Below are positions 10,457 to 18,826 of a stretch of DNA of 64,000 bases, one piece after another. A program made the translations under genes and the position numbers. Within the stretch, counting starts at the first letter, position 1. Every line of letters begins with the position of its first letter. Origin of the DNA: Pseudomonas sp. TH15. Lineage in GTDB: Bacteria; Pseudomonadota; Gammaproteobacteria; Pseudomonadales; Pseudomonadaceae. The notes beneath the pieces were generated by a model. It ran no database searches and had not been told where the DNA came from. It saw only the letters and a program-made list of their open reading frames with translations. Location: contig NZ_JAEKEL010000001.1 of assembly GCF_016651105.1 (NCBI RefSeq), positions 1 through 64,000 of the forward strand. The letters are read 5' to 3'.

Positions 10457-12013
10457 GTGAGCCAGTCCCTGATCGCCGCCCTGCAAAACCCGGCCCTCTA
10501 CCCGCATCCCGTCGATGGGTTCCAGGTTATCGAGACCCATATCTCCTGGGTCATCCTCACGGGTCCCTTTGCTTATAAAGTGAAGAAGCCGGTGAACTTC
10601 GGCTTCCTCGACTTCACCAACCTCGATGCTCGCGAACATTTCTGCGGTGAAGAACTACGCCTGAACCAGCGTCTGACCAATGATTTGTATCTTGAAGTGT
10701 TGCCGATCACCGGCAGTGCCGAAGCCCCACAACTGGGCGGTGACGGCCCGGTTGTCGAATACGCGCTGAAAATGCGTCAGTTCCCGCAAAGCCAATTGCT
10801 CAGCACCCTGCAAGCCAACGGCGAACTGACCACCGCGCACATCGACGAGATGGCCGCGCAAATTGCGCAGTTCCACCTCACTGCGCCGAAAGTACCTGCC
10901 GAACACGAAGCAGGCACCCCGGACAGCGTCATGGCACCGGTACGCCAGAACTTCGAACAGATCCGCCCGTTCCTCAGCGACAAGGCTGATCTGTTGCAAC
11001 TCGACGCCCTGCAAGCCTGGGCCGAAAGCAGCTTCGAGCGTCTGAAGCCGCTGTTTGCCCAACGCAAGGCCGACGGTTTCATTCGCGAATGCCACGGTGA
11101 CATTCACCTGGGCAACGCCACCGTGATCGACGGCAAGGTCGTGATCTTCGACTGCATCGAGTTCAACGAGCCGTTCCGCTTCACCGACGTCTACGCTGAC
11201 ACCGGTTTCCTGGCAATGGACCTGGAAGACCGCGGCCTTAAGAGCCTGGCGCGCCGTTTCATCAGCCAGTACCTGGAACTGACCGGCGACTATCAGGGCC
11301 TTGAGCTGCTCAACTTCTATAAAGCCTACCGTGCACTGGTTCGCGCCAAGGTCAGCCTGTTCAGCATGCCGGCCGAGGCCGATCCGGTGCAGCGCGCCAC
11401 CACCCTGCGCCAGTACCGCAACTACGCCAACCTGGCGGAAAGCTACAGCACCATTCCTTCGCGCTTCATGGCCATCACCCACGGCGTTTCCGCTGTCGGT
11501 AAAAGCCGTGTGGCCATGCGTCTGGTGGAAGCACTGGGTGCCATTCGCCTGCGTTCCGACGTAGAACGCAAACGTCTGTTCGGCGAGCAGACCGTGCCGA
11601 ACGATCCACAGGCCGGCATTTATAGTGCTGACGCCAGCTCAGCGACCTACACCCGCCTGCATGAAATCGCTGACGTAATCCTGCGTGCCGGTTTCCCGGT
11701 GGTGATCGATGCCACCTACCTCAAGCGCGACCAGCGTGACGGCGCGGCAAAAATTGCTGAAGCGACCGGCGCACCCTTCCTGATTCTGGATTGCAACGCA
11801 CCGCAAGCCGTAATCGAGAGCTGGCTGGCCCTGCGTCAGGCAGACAAAAAGGATCCGTCCGACGCCAATCTGGCCGTTATCGCCGACCAGCAAGGCACCC
11901 GCGAAGCACTGACGCCGGCCGAGATTCTCTGCAGCAAGCGTGTTCAGACCAATGAGAGCGGGACCCTGGACGCTGTCGTGGCGCAGATTCGCCAGCGCCT
12001 GCCGGGCTTGTAA
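10457..12013 (+). CDS. APH-like phosphotransferase / P-loop ATPase fusion protein
   Basis: 518 residues in two parts. The N-terminal half resembles aminoglycoside/choline phosphotransferases: HGDIHLGN at about 213-220 is the catalytic loop and IFDCIEFN the metal-binding motif. The C-terminal half is a P-loop kinase with Walker A GVSAVGKS near residue 343, resembling small-molecule kinases of the AAA_33/Zeta-like type. Substrate unknown; antibiotic resistance should not be inferred. Divergent from mrcB. Confidence 0.75.
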   Translation: MSQSLIAALQNPALYPHPVDGFQVIETHISWVILTGPFAYKVKKPVNFGFLDFTNLDAREHFCGEELRLNQRLTNDLYLEVLPITGSAEAPQLGGDGPVVEYALKMRQFPQSQLLSTLQANGELTTAHIDEMAAQIAQFHLTAPKVPAEHEAGTPDSVMAPVRQNFEQIRPFLSDKADLLQLDALQAWAESSFERLKPLFAQRKADGFIRECHGDIHLGNATVIDGKVVIFDCIEFNEPFRFTDVYADTGFLAMDLEDRGLKSLARRFISQYLELTGDYQGLELLNFYKAYRALVRAKVSLFSMPAEADPVQRATTLRQYRNYANLAESYSTIPSRFMAITHGVSAVGKSRVAMRLVEALGAIRLRSDVERKRLFGEQTVPNDPQAGIYSADASSATYTRLHEIADVILRAGFPVVIDATYLKRDQRDGAAKIAEATGAPFLILDCNAPQAVIESWLALRQADKKDPSDANLAVIADQQGTREALTPAEILCSKRVQTNESGTLDAVVAQIRQRLPGL

Positions 12014-12021
12014 GAAATTTT

Positions 12022-12054
12022 TCAGCCGTGGAGCCTTCGCTGGCTTCACGGCTG
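12022..12054 (+). terminator. Possible terminator after the APH/P-loop gene
   Basis: CAGCCGTGGAGCC pairs imperfectly with GGCTTCACGGCTG nine bases after the stop. The T-rich stretch after it is short, so the call is weak. Confidence 0.4.
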
Positions 12055-12103
12055 TCAAATAGTGGCACTATACTGGCGTCATAAAACCAACAGGTGATTT
12101 GAC

Positions 12104-12448
12104 ATGAGCCAGCCGAAACTTCTCGACACCCCGCTTTATGCCTTGCTGCACAAAGACGACATCACAGGCTTCAACAAGCAACGCCCCCTCGATGGCCCGA
12201 TTGACATGGTCAGTGGCGATTTCCGTGGTCTTGATCTGCGTGAGCTGAACGCCGATGGCATCGACTTCACCGATGCGTACTTCCGTTCCGCCGACTTGCG
12301 TGGCATCGACTTCCGCAATGCCTCGCTGGAAGGTGCAAGCCTGGCCCATGCGCAAATCTCCGGCGCCTACTTCCCAACAGAGCTGAGTGCCGACGAAATC
12401 CTGATGTCGATGAATTTCGGGACACGCCTGCGCTATCGCACCCGCTAA
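12104..12448 (+). CDS. Pentapeptide repeat protein
   Basis: 114 residues. The centre (about 40-95) is a run of A(D/N)LXX-type units: DFRGL, DLREL, NADGI, DFTDA, YFRSA, DLRGI, DFRNA, SLEGA, SLAHA. This is enough for a short right-handed quadrilateral beta-helix. Other members of the fold mimic DNA and protect gyrase, but this one is short and its function cannot be inferred. Stands alone, preceded by AGGTG 9 nt before the ATG. Confidence 0.8.
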   Translation: MSQPKLLDTPLYALLHKDDITGFNKQRPLDGPIDMVSGDFRGLDLRELNADGIDFTDAYFRSADLRGIDFRNASLEGASLAHAQISGAYFPTELSADEILMSMNFGTRLRYRTR

Positions 12449-12482
12449 CATCCGCATCGCCTACCTGACACGACACGCCCCC

Positions 12483-12590
12483 TGTGGGAGCGGGCTTGCT
12501 CGCGAAAGCGGTTTAACCTTCAACATTCATGTCGACTGACACTACGTCTTCGCGAACAAGTCGAATCGTCGCACCGCCGCTCCCCACAGT
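12483..12590. repeat. REP doublet with a degraded right arm
   Basis: GTGGGAGCGGGCTTGCTCGC at 12483 is intact. The expected inverse copy (about 12550-12590) is broken by substitutions and an insertion, still ending CGCTCCCCACA. The rest of the 12449-12760 gap shows no gene, though it must hold the tfoX-like promoter. Confidence 0.7.
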
Positions 12591-12760
12591 TATTTGCGCT
12601 GCCCTCCTCTGCTGCATTCGCAGCCCCTTCGAACGCTTCAGGACCTTGCCTCTTAGAAGCGTTTGCGTCGAAACCGACCAAACAATCACGCTTTTCCTAC
12701 TGATGGCTACACTCCTCAAAGGCTCGCCCACGCACCGTTCGGCCGTCGCAAGGAGGCTTG

Positions 12761-13033
12761 ATGAATGATGAACTGCAACACCTGAAGAATCTTGGCAAGA
12801 CGTCAGCGCAGTGGCTGCATGCCGTGGGCATCCACAGCGCCTCGGACTTGCGTCGCCTGGGGGCGGTGGATGCTTATCGGGCCGTGCGTACGCGTGGGTT
12901 CCGGGCGTCCAAGGTGTTGCTGTATGCAATTGAAGGCGCCCTGATGGACGTGCACTGGAACGACATCCCCGCTGAACGCAAGGAAGCGCTGAACAAACAA
13001 CTGGAAGCCATTTCTTCACGCCACAAGAATTGA
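12761..13033 (+). CDS. TfoX C-terminal domain protein
   Basis: 90 residues made almost entirely of a TfoX/Sxy C-terminal helix-hairpin-helix-type domain (NLGKTSAQWLHAVGIHSASDLRRLGAVDAYRAVR). The N-terminal TfoX domain of full-length competence regulators is absent, so a role in competence should not be assumed. AGGAGG lies 5 nt before the ATG at 12761; a TTG one codon earlier is less likely. 16 bp before cbpA, probably co-transcribed. Confidence 0.8.
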   Translation: MNDELQHLKNLGKTSAQWLHAVGIHSASDLRRLGAVDAYRAVRTRGFRASKVLLYAIEGALMDVHWNDIPAERKEALNKQLEAISSRHKN

Positions 13034-13049
13034 ACAGGCGCCCATCGCC

Positions 13050-13850
13050 ATGTACTTGCTCGGGGAACAACCGGCTTACGCCGACACACTGATCAATCGC
13101 TTGCAGAATTTGCCTGCGCAGTGGCTGCACGGCTTGGCACCGTGCGGGCCGGATCTGCAACTGGAATCGACGGATGACCTGATGGCGCAGTTGCCAGGCG
13201 ATCAGTTGTTTCTGCTGACTGACGGTGTGATCCATGGCGGCATCGGTGCACGGGCGCTGTTTTACTGGCAGGAAGGTGATTTGTTCGGCCTGCAACAGGG
13301 CGAAGCCTGGGCCGATTGCCGTTTGTGCAGTGATGGGCCACTGCGCTTGCAACCTTATCGGCGCAGTGAGATTGTCCAGCATGTGTATGCCGAGCCCGGC
13401 CGGGCGGATCAATTCCTCGAATACCTGTTGGGGCAAATGGCAATCCTCGCCCACGCCGTAGCCGAACTGAAACCGCGCGAGTTTCGCAGTACCAATGGTT
13501 TCAAACGGGTGGAGGCCGGGGAAATCCTGATCAACCAGGGCGACGAGGCAGACCATGTATTCGTCATCATCGAAGGCCATGCCGAAGCGTTTGTCGACGG
13601 GCATAAAGTCGGCGATGTGCCCAAGGATGAGATTTTCGGTGCCATGGCGGTGTTCACTGGCGAGAAGCGCAACGCCAGTGTGATCACCAGCGAACCGAGC
13701 ACGGTAATGTTGATTCCCAAGGATCAGTTTCTGAGCCTGACCCAAAGCAATCCGAAGATTTCCCACAGCCTGATCGAGAGCATGGCGCGGCGCATTGACT
13801 TGCTGAACAAGCAGATTACCCAGTTGAGTTCACTTAAAAATCCAGGCTAA
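13050..13850 (+). CDS. cbpA: CbpA, cyclic nucleotide-binding domain protein
   Basis: 266 residues. The first ~150 residues have no recognisable fold. The C-terminal ~110 form a cNMP-binding beta-roll (FKRVEAGEILINQGDEADHVFVIIEGHAEAF shown in part; phosphate-binding cassette FGAMAVFTGEKRNASV). In P. aeruginosa the neighbour of the prrF locus is CbpA, a Vfr-controlled cAMP-binding protein located at the pole. Same position here. The cassette has Ala where CAP-type domains have the ribose-binding Glu, while the Arg is kept. No DNA-binding domain is present. Confidence 0.82.
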   Translation: MYLLGEQPAYADTLINRLQNLPAQWLHGLAPCGPDLQLESTDDLMAQLPGDQLFLLTDGVIHGGIGARALFYWQEGDLFGLQQGEAWADCRLCSDGPLRLQPYRRSEIVQHVYAEPGRADQFLEYLLGQMAILAHAVAELKPREFRSTNGFKRVEAGEILINQGDEADHVFVIIEGHAEAFVDGHKVGDVPKDEIFGAMAVFTGEKRNASVITSEPSTVMLIPKDQFLSLTQSNPKISHSLIESMARRIDLLNKQITQLSSLKNPG

Positions 13851-13904
13851 ACCCAACGATTACAGGGCCTGCTGGCTGATTGAAAATAAATGAGAAAACA
13901 GCGG

Positions 13905-13936
13905 TTGACTTGGTAATGAGAATCGCTATGATTATC
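13905..13936 (+). promoter_or_regulatory. prrF promoter with overlapping Fur boxes
   Basis: TTGACT (13905-13910), 16 bp, TATGAT (13927-13932). Two overlapping near-matches to the 19-bp Fur consensus cover it: 13912-13930 (14/19) and 13918-13936 (13/19). Fur-Fe would block RNA polymerase, so the RNA should be made under iron starvation. Confidence 0.85.
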
Positions 13937-13939
13937 ACA

Positions 13940-14052
13940 ACTGGTCGCGAGACTGGTCGATTTTCTGAAAAGCCCTTGGTTCGGACTCTCAGATTATCTC
14001 CTCATCAGGCTAATCACGGTTATTTGACCCGGCTCTTGCCGGGTCTTTTTTT
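13940..14052 (+). ncRNA. prrF: PrrF iron-responsive small RNA
   Basis: About 113 nt from the inferred start AACTGGTCGCGAGA to the terminator. It holds the highly conserved PrrF core TCGGACTCTCAGATTATCTC (13981-14000) followed by CTCATCAGGCTAATCACGG. This core base-pairs with mRNAs of iron-rich proteins (for example sodB, TCA-cycle enzymes) with Hfq and represses them. In P. aeruginosa two PrrF copies lie in tandem between cbpA and the phu locus; here only one copy is present in the same place. The second is expected elsewhere, as in most other pseudomonads. Confidence 0.93.
14026..14052 (+). terminator. PrrF Rho-independent terminator
   Basis: GACCCGGC-TCTT-GCCGGGTC followed by seven T (14046-14052). 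It lies 23 bp from the convergent phuW stop. Confidence 0.92.
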
Positions 14053-14074
14053 GCCTGTAGAAAAGTCGCCGACG

Positions 14075-14938
14075 CTACTTGCCCATCTGCTTACGCATCT
14101 CTTCGCAATAATCCGGTGCCGGCGTGGCGGGCGTGTACCAGACGTAATCAGCCATCGCCAACGTGACCTCACTGCCCTGCTGCGCCAGCATCAGCACGGT
14201 TGGCGCTTCGGGTTCGCCCAAATCCAGTATATGAAGCGGTACACCGACATCCTTGCGCGCATGATACGCACCGGCAAACAGCAGCGAAGGCTCGGGGGCG
14301 ACACGTAAACGCTCAGCCATTCGCCGGTCACGTTGCTGCTGCACCGCCAGCATTGCTGGCATTTTGGATTTTGGAAGCAGTCCGCAATGGGAGCCACTGA
14401 TTTGCGCCAGCAGAGTCGCTTTCACGGTTTGCGCATTGCTGCGTGCCCCGCTCAAGCGCGGCGGCTGTTGATAGAACGCGCGGATTTCAGTGCTTTCAAG
14501 GTTGGCCGCCAGCAGCGGATACGGTTGTGTGAGGGCGAAGCGAACGATCGGCCCATAAAGATTCCAGTCCCAGCCATCCTGCCAGGACAGCGCATTAGGG
14601 AGGTCGCTGGGCAGCGACGCAGATTGGCGAAGCGCATCGACTTTCGGCTGCTGATCCGGCGTGAGCATTTCCAGCAGCAGGCTGCCCTGCGGTCGTTGCT
14701 CGCTCAGCGATTGCAACAACCACAACTGCGCGGCATGGTGATCGGCATTGTCATGCTGCTCGCCAATGATCACCCGCGTGGGCTTGGCAAGACGCGCCAG
14801 CAATTGCTGCGTCGTCAGCAGTTGGCCGTTGTGCAGATCACGAATGTCGCCACTGACCGGAGGCGGCAACGCAACATGCTGACACCCCGCCAGACACCCC
14901 GCCAATACCAGCAGCGCCAACCCCCAGATCCCACGCAT
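14075..14938 (-). CDS. phuW: PhuW, ChaN-family heme-associated lipoprotein
   Basis: 287 residues. Lipoprotein signal MRGIWGLALLVLAGCLAGC, then a ChaN/DUF399 domain with IGEQHDNADHHAAQLWLL near the N-terminus and FAGAYHARKDVGVPLH near the C-terminus. ChaN-like lipoproteins bind heme and are thought to aid iron uptake. Last gene of phuTUVW, 21 bp after phuV. Its final residues MGK end 23 bp from the convergent PrrF terminator. Confidence 0.83.
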   Translation of the reverse strand: MRGIWGLALLVLAGCLAGCQHVALPPPVSGDIRDLHNGQLLTTQQLLARLAKPTRVIIGEQHDNADHHAAQLWLLQSLSEQRPQGSLLLEMLTPDQQPKVDALRQSASLPSDLPNALSWQDGWDWNLYGPIVRFALTQPYPLLAANLESTEIRAFYQQPPRLSGARSNAQTVKATLLAQISGSHCGLLPKSKMPAMLAVQQQRDRRMAERLRVAPEPSLLFAGAYHARKDVGVPLHILDLGEPEAPTVLMLAQQGSEVTLAMADYVWYTPATPAPDYCEEMRKQMGK

Positions 14939-14959
14939 GCTCTCACCTCGATGAACGAC

Positions 14960-15728
14960 TCAGCGGGCGATGATCAGCGGATGCCCACGCTCCGGGTGCG
15001 GCTGCACCAATACTTCCAGCCCGAACACCGCTTTGAGCGGCTCCGGACGCAGCACCTGCTCTGGTGTATCCAGCGCCACCGGGCGCCCGCCTTCGAGCAG
15101 CAACAGACGATCACAATAACGCGCCGCCAGGTTCAGATCATGCAGGATCACCAACACCGCGGCACCGCGATCAGCAAACTCGCGCACAGCCTGCAATGTG
15201 GTGTGCTGATGCAGTGGATCGAGCATCGAGGTCGGCTCATCAAGCAGTAAGGTCTGCCCCGCCTCGCCGGGCCAGAGCTGCGCCAGCACCCGGGCCAGAT
15301 GCACTCGCTGACGTTCGCCGCCGGACAGCGCCAGGTAACTGCGACCGCTCAAATGCCCGGCATCGGCGGCGCCCAACGCGGCGGCAACAATTTCGTCATC
15401 GCGCACCCGACCGCTTTGATAAGGCAAACGCCCCATGCCGACCACTTCCTCGACACGAAAGCCGAAGTCGAGGGTCGACACTTGCGGTAGTACCGCCAAT
15501 CGCTGCGCTCGCAGGGCACCCGTGCAGTGGCTCAAGGCCACGCTCATCGAGCCAGACGCGTCCTTCATCAGGACGCAATTCACCGCACAACGCGCCGAGC
15601 AAGGTGCTCTTGCCAGCACCGTTCGGCCCCAGCACACCGAGGACTTCACCCGGCTTGAGTTCCAGTGTGATGTCCGTCAGCACCGTTTTGCTGCCTCGGC
15701 GGATCTTCAGGTTTTCTGTGCGCAACAT
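14960..15728 (-). pseudogene. phuV: PhuV, heme ABC transporter ATP-binding protein (frameshifted)
   Basis: The N-terminal part, from the ATG at 15728, reads [20 protein letters not shown] and includes Walker [10 protein letters not shown]. Near 15540-15548 the homologous frame changes: the continuing protein [20 protein letters not shown], the signature LSGGERQR, Walker B LLLDEP and the H-loop [11 protein letters not shown] lie one frame away and run to 14960. Removing one G in the GTGGCC around that point would restore a ~255-residue HmuV-type ATPase. As written, neither part is a working ATPase. It is either a real loss of heme import energy coupling or a sequencing indel. Start overlaps the phuU stop (TGATG). 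Confidence 0.85.
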
Positions 15729-16765
15729 CAGGCACGCCTCCTGAGCAGCAGAATCAGAAAGAACGGCGCGCCAATGAACGCCGTGACAATACCAATCGGC
15801 AACTCGGCCGGCGCCAGGGCCAGTCTCGCCACCAGGTCAGCGAACAACAACAGACTCGCCCCCGCCAGCACCGAGGCCGGTAACAGCACCCGATGATCAG
15901 GACCGGCCAGCAGCCGCACCAGATGCGGCACCACCAGCCCGACAAACCCGATCATCCCTGCTGCCGCCACCGCCGCGCCGACACCCAGCGCGGTGCAGAA
16001 CACCAGTTCACGCTTGAGCCCTTCGACATCAATGCCCAGGTGACCGGCCTCCGACTCGCCCAGCAACAATGCATTCAAGGCCTTGGCCCTGCGCGGCAAC
16101 CACAGCGCCACACCAGCCGTCACCAGCAGCAATGGCCAGAGCCGCGAATAACTGGCGCCGTTGAGGCTGCCCAGGTTCCAGAAAGTCAGCGTGCGCAGGG
16201 TCGCATCGTCCGCCAGATAGGTGAACAAACCCACCGCCGAACCGGCCAGCGCCGTTAACGCAATACCGGCCAGCAGCATGGTCGCGACGTTGGTTTGCCC
16301 GTTACGCCGGCCGAGTCGATACACCAGCGCGGTCACGCCGAGCCCGCCAAGAAACGCGCACAACGACAAAAGATAAGGCCCGAAGGACTCGGGCAAGCCG
16401 CCAAACGCCGAACCACCGACAATCGCAATCGCCGCGCCCAGTGCGGCGCCGCTGGAAACACCGACCAGCCCCGGATCGGCCAATGGGTTGCGAAACAGAC
16501 CCTGCATTGCCACGCCAGACAAGGCCAGCACACCGCCCACCGCCAAACCGAGCAGGGTTCGCGGCAGGCGAATCTGCCCAAGAATCAGTTCAGCCTGCTC
16601 CAGACCGTCCGGGGCAATCGGCACACCGATCAACCGCAGCGCCGCACGCAACGTGTCGAGCAACGGCAAGCTCACCGGCCCCAGCGCCAACGACAGCCAG
16701 ATCGCCAGCAAACACAGCAGACTCAAGCCAATAAACAGTGTGCGGGGTTTAACCAAAGTGGTCAT
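15728..16765 (-). CDS. phuU: PhuU, heme ABC transporter permease
   Basis: 345 residues, highly hydrophobic, with about ten membrane helices of the BtuC/FecCD family (motifs [36 protein letters not shown]). It forms the inner-membrane channel for heme delivered by PhuT. Its ATG overlaps the phuT stop by 4 nt and its stop overlaps the phuV start, so the operon is tightly packed. Sequence appears intact despite the phuV frameshift. Confidence 0.9.
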   Translation of the reverse strand: MTTLVKPRTLFIGLSLLCLLAIWLSLALGPVSLPLLDTLRAALRLIGVPIAPDGLEQAELILGQIRLPRTLLGLAVGGVLALSGVAMQGLFRNPLADPGLVGVSSGAALGAAIAIVGGSAFGGLPESFGPYLLSLCAFLGGLGVTALVYRLGRRNGQTNVATMLLAGIALTALAGSAVGLFTYLADDATLRTLTFWNLGSLNGASYSRLWPLLLVTAGVALWLPRRAKALNALLLGESEAGHLGIDVEGLKRELVFCTALGVGAAVAAAGMIGFVGLVVPHLVRLLAGPDHRVLLPASVLAGASLLLFADLVARLALAPAELPIGIVTAFIGAPFFLILLLRRRA

Positions 16766-17634
16766 TGGTCACTCGCGCCGAGATATAAACCGTCAGACAA
16801 CTTTTTCAGCGCCTCGGGCAACCGCGGTCCGAGCCCGCCCACCAGTAAAGTTGGATCGAGTTCCATCACGCGGCCGTCCTTCGCGGCACGGGTCGAGGAC
16901 AAGATGGGGTTTTCCTTGAACAATGCTGCGCGGGCCGCATCGCCGGTCAGCGCACGGTCGGAGAACACCAGCACTTCAGGGTTCAGGCTGGCCAAGGACT
17001 CGTTGGAAAAAGGTTTATAACCGGTATGCGTCGCCAAGTTGTGGCCGCCGGCCTGTTGCAGCAACCAATCGGCGGCGGTGTCCTTGCCGGCGATCATTGG
17101 ATTGCCGCCCGCATGGCCGAGCAACAACAGCACACCCGGCGATTTCTGTTTGAGCTGCGCCTCGGTGATCCGGAGCTTTTGCTGATCCAGTTTCTGTTGA
17201 TACGCCAGGAATGCCTGGGTCGCCTGGTCTTCTGCGCCGAGCAACTTGCCCAGATGCTGCAAGTTGCCCTGCAAGGCAGGCAAATCCGGCTGGGCCGAGA
17301 ACAATTCGACCTGAACACCGGCACTGCGAATCTGCGAAAGCACCGGCGGTGGACCCATTTCTTCGGTGCCGATGAGCATCTGCGGGCGTAAGCTCAAGAT
17401 GCCTTCCGCCGACAATTGCCGCTGATAGCCAATGCTCGGCAGGGCCTTCAAAGAATCCGGATGCTGACTGGTGGTATCGACGCCCACCAGTTTTGACTCG
17501 CCACCCAAGGCACTCACCCACTCCGACAAGGCGCCACCGGCACTCACCCATCGCTGCGGCAGTTCGGCCGCTGCCGCCTGGTGGCTGACGATGAGTCCGA
17601 CACACAAGGCGACAACGCGGGTACTCAGACGCAT
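16762..17634 (-). CDS. phuT: PhuT, periplasmic heme-binding protein
   Basis: 290 residues. Signal peptide MRLSTRVVALCVGLIVSHQA with cleavage after AAA near residue 23. A type III periplasmic binding fold follows (RWVSAGGALSEWVSALGGESKLVGVDTTS). The SIGYQRQLSAEGILSLRPQ segment carries the Tyr that ligands heme in PhuT/ShuT/HmuT relatives. First gene of this operon; phuS, which normally precedes phuT, is not found upstream. The start at 17634 gives the signal peptide; an upstream in-frame extension is not credible. Confidence 0.88.
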   Translation of the reverse strand: MRLSTRVVALCVGLIVSHQAAAAELPQRWVSAGGALSEWVSALGGESKLVGVDTTSQHPDSLKALPSIGYQRQLSAEGILSLRPQMLIGTEEMGPPPVLSQIRSAGVQVELFSAQPDLPALQGNLQHLGKLLGAEDQATQAFLAYQQKLDQQKLRITEAQLKQKSPGVLLLLGHAGGNPMIAGKDTAADWLLQQAGGHNLATHTGYKPFSNESLASLNPEVLVFSDRALTGDAARAALFKENPILSSTRAAKDGRVMELDPTLLVGGLGPRLPEALKKLSDGLYLGASDQ

Positions 17635-17728
17635 AAACGGCTTCCTTAAAGGGTTTTCCCGGGCATCAACCTGACAGGCCAAGTATCCTCGACATCCGGC
17701 AAGCGCCCCCATGGGCGGGCGGCCATTT

Positions 17729-17747
17729 GATAATTGTTTGCATTTGC
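17729..17747 (-). promoter_or_regulatory. Candidate Fur box upstream of phuT
   Basis: GATAATTGTTTGCATTTGC matches the 19-bp Fur consensus at 12 positions and lies about 95 bp before the phuT start. This is a moderate match only. Confidence 0.4.
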
Positions 17748-17798
17748 GCGTCAAGTCCGGACATATCCAGTCACGAACCGCGACACTTGAGGATAGAC

Positions 17799-18116
17799 AT
17801 GAAGTTTCTTTGCCAGGGCCTGGAGTTGGCCGATGCCAGCAGCCGCGGTTTCGACATCGACGGCCAGAAGCTCTTCGCCGTGCGCCGGGGTGGTCAGGTT
17901 TACGTCTACATCAACCGCTGCCCGCACCGTGGCGTGGGGCTGGAATGGAAACCCGACCAGTTTCTGGACCCCAGCAACAGCCTGATCCAGTGCGCCACCC
18001 ACGGCGCACTGTTTCTTATCGAGGACGGCGAATGCGTCGCCGGCCCCTGCGCGGGGCAATCCCTGACCGTCGTTCCCAGCCGCGAAGACGCGCAAGGGAT
18101 CTGGATCAGCCTTTAA
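17799..18116 (+). CDS. Rieske [2Fe-2S] ferredoxin-like protein
   Basis: 105 residues, a stand-alone Rieske domain. The cluster motifs are CPHRG (about residues 41-45) and CATHG about 20 residues later (C-x-H ... C-x2-H). It probably passes electrons or is part of an unidentified oxygenase. GAGG sits 7 nt before the ATG. Its end overlaps the convergent sfsA stop by 4 bp. Confidence 0.88.
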   Translation: MKFLCQGLELADASSRGFDIDGQKLFAVRRGGQVYVYINRCPHRGVGLEWKPDQFLDPSNSLIQCATHGALFLIEDGECVAGPCAGQSLTVVPSREDAQGIWISL

Positions 18117-18826
18117 CCGTTGAGCAATACGTCCAGACGCCGGTCAACCAGCATCTCTTCGTGGCTGATACGCACGCCATAAGCCAGCACCTCAACGCCG
18201 CACGCCACCGCTTCACGCAACGCGGCGGCGTAGGCCGAATCGATTTCTTCTGCCGGACGCACGGCGTCGATGCCGCTGAGATTGACGCAATACAACTGCA
18301 CCGCGCGAATCCCGTCCCGGGCCAGATGCGCCAGTTCCCGCAAATGCTTGGCCCCGCGCTGGGTCACCGCATCGGGAAACGCCGCCACTGGCGTACCGTC
18401 AAAGCCCAAAGTGACACTTTTGACTTCCACGTACGCCGGCCCGTTCGGGTAATCGAGACGGAAATCGATGCGGCTGTTTTCCTGCCCATAGGCCACTTCG
18501 CGTTTCAGCTCGGTAAAACCGTTCAACTCGGTGATCACGCCGGCACGCAACGCCTCTTCGATCAAGCCATTGGCTCGCCCGGTGTTCACGCAAAACAACC
18601 GCCCTTGCGGGGTTTCACCGATTTCCCAGGTGCCGGGTAATTTGCGCTTCGGGTCGTTGGAGCGGCTGAACCAGACCTGCCCGCCCTCGACCTGGCAATT
18701 GAGCATCGAGCCGGTGTTCGGGCAGTGAATCGTCAGCAACTCGCCGCTAACGGTTTCGATATCGGCGAGAAAACGCTTGTAACGACGGATCAGACGACCT
18801 TCTTCAAGGGGAGGATGAAAACGCAT
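18113..18826 (-). CDS. sfsA: SfsA, sugar fermentation stimulation protein homologue
   Basis: 237 residues of the SfsA family: an N-terminal OB-like part (PNTGSMLNC) and a C-terminal nuclease-like part with YVEVKSVTL and [17 protein letters not shown]. coli SfsA binds DNA, and the fold resembles restriction-endonuclease-type nucleases, but the role is unclear. Its ATG touches the aminotransferase stop at 18826, so the pair is coupled. Confidence 0.93.
   Translation of the reverse strand: MRFHPPLEEGRLIRRYKRFLADIETVSGELLTIHCPNTGSMLNCQVEGGQVWFSRSNDPKRKLPGTWEIGETPQGRLFCVNTGRANGLIEEALRAGVITELNGFTELKREVAYGQENSRIDFRLDYPNGPAYVEVKSVTLGFDGTPVAAFPDAVTQRGAKHLRELAHLARDGIRAVQLYCVNLSGIDAVRPAEEIDSAYAAALREAVACGVEVLAYGVRISHEEMLVDRRLDVLLNG

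Noticed and set aside
15396..15728. phuV N-terminal frame as a separate small protein
   Set aside because: It holds only Walker A and ends soon after the frame change, so it is part of a split ATPase.
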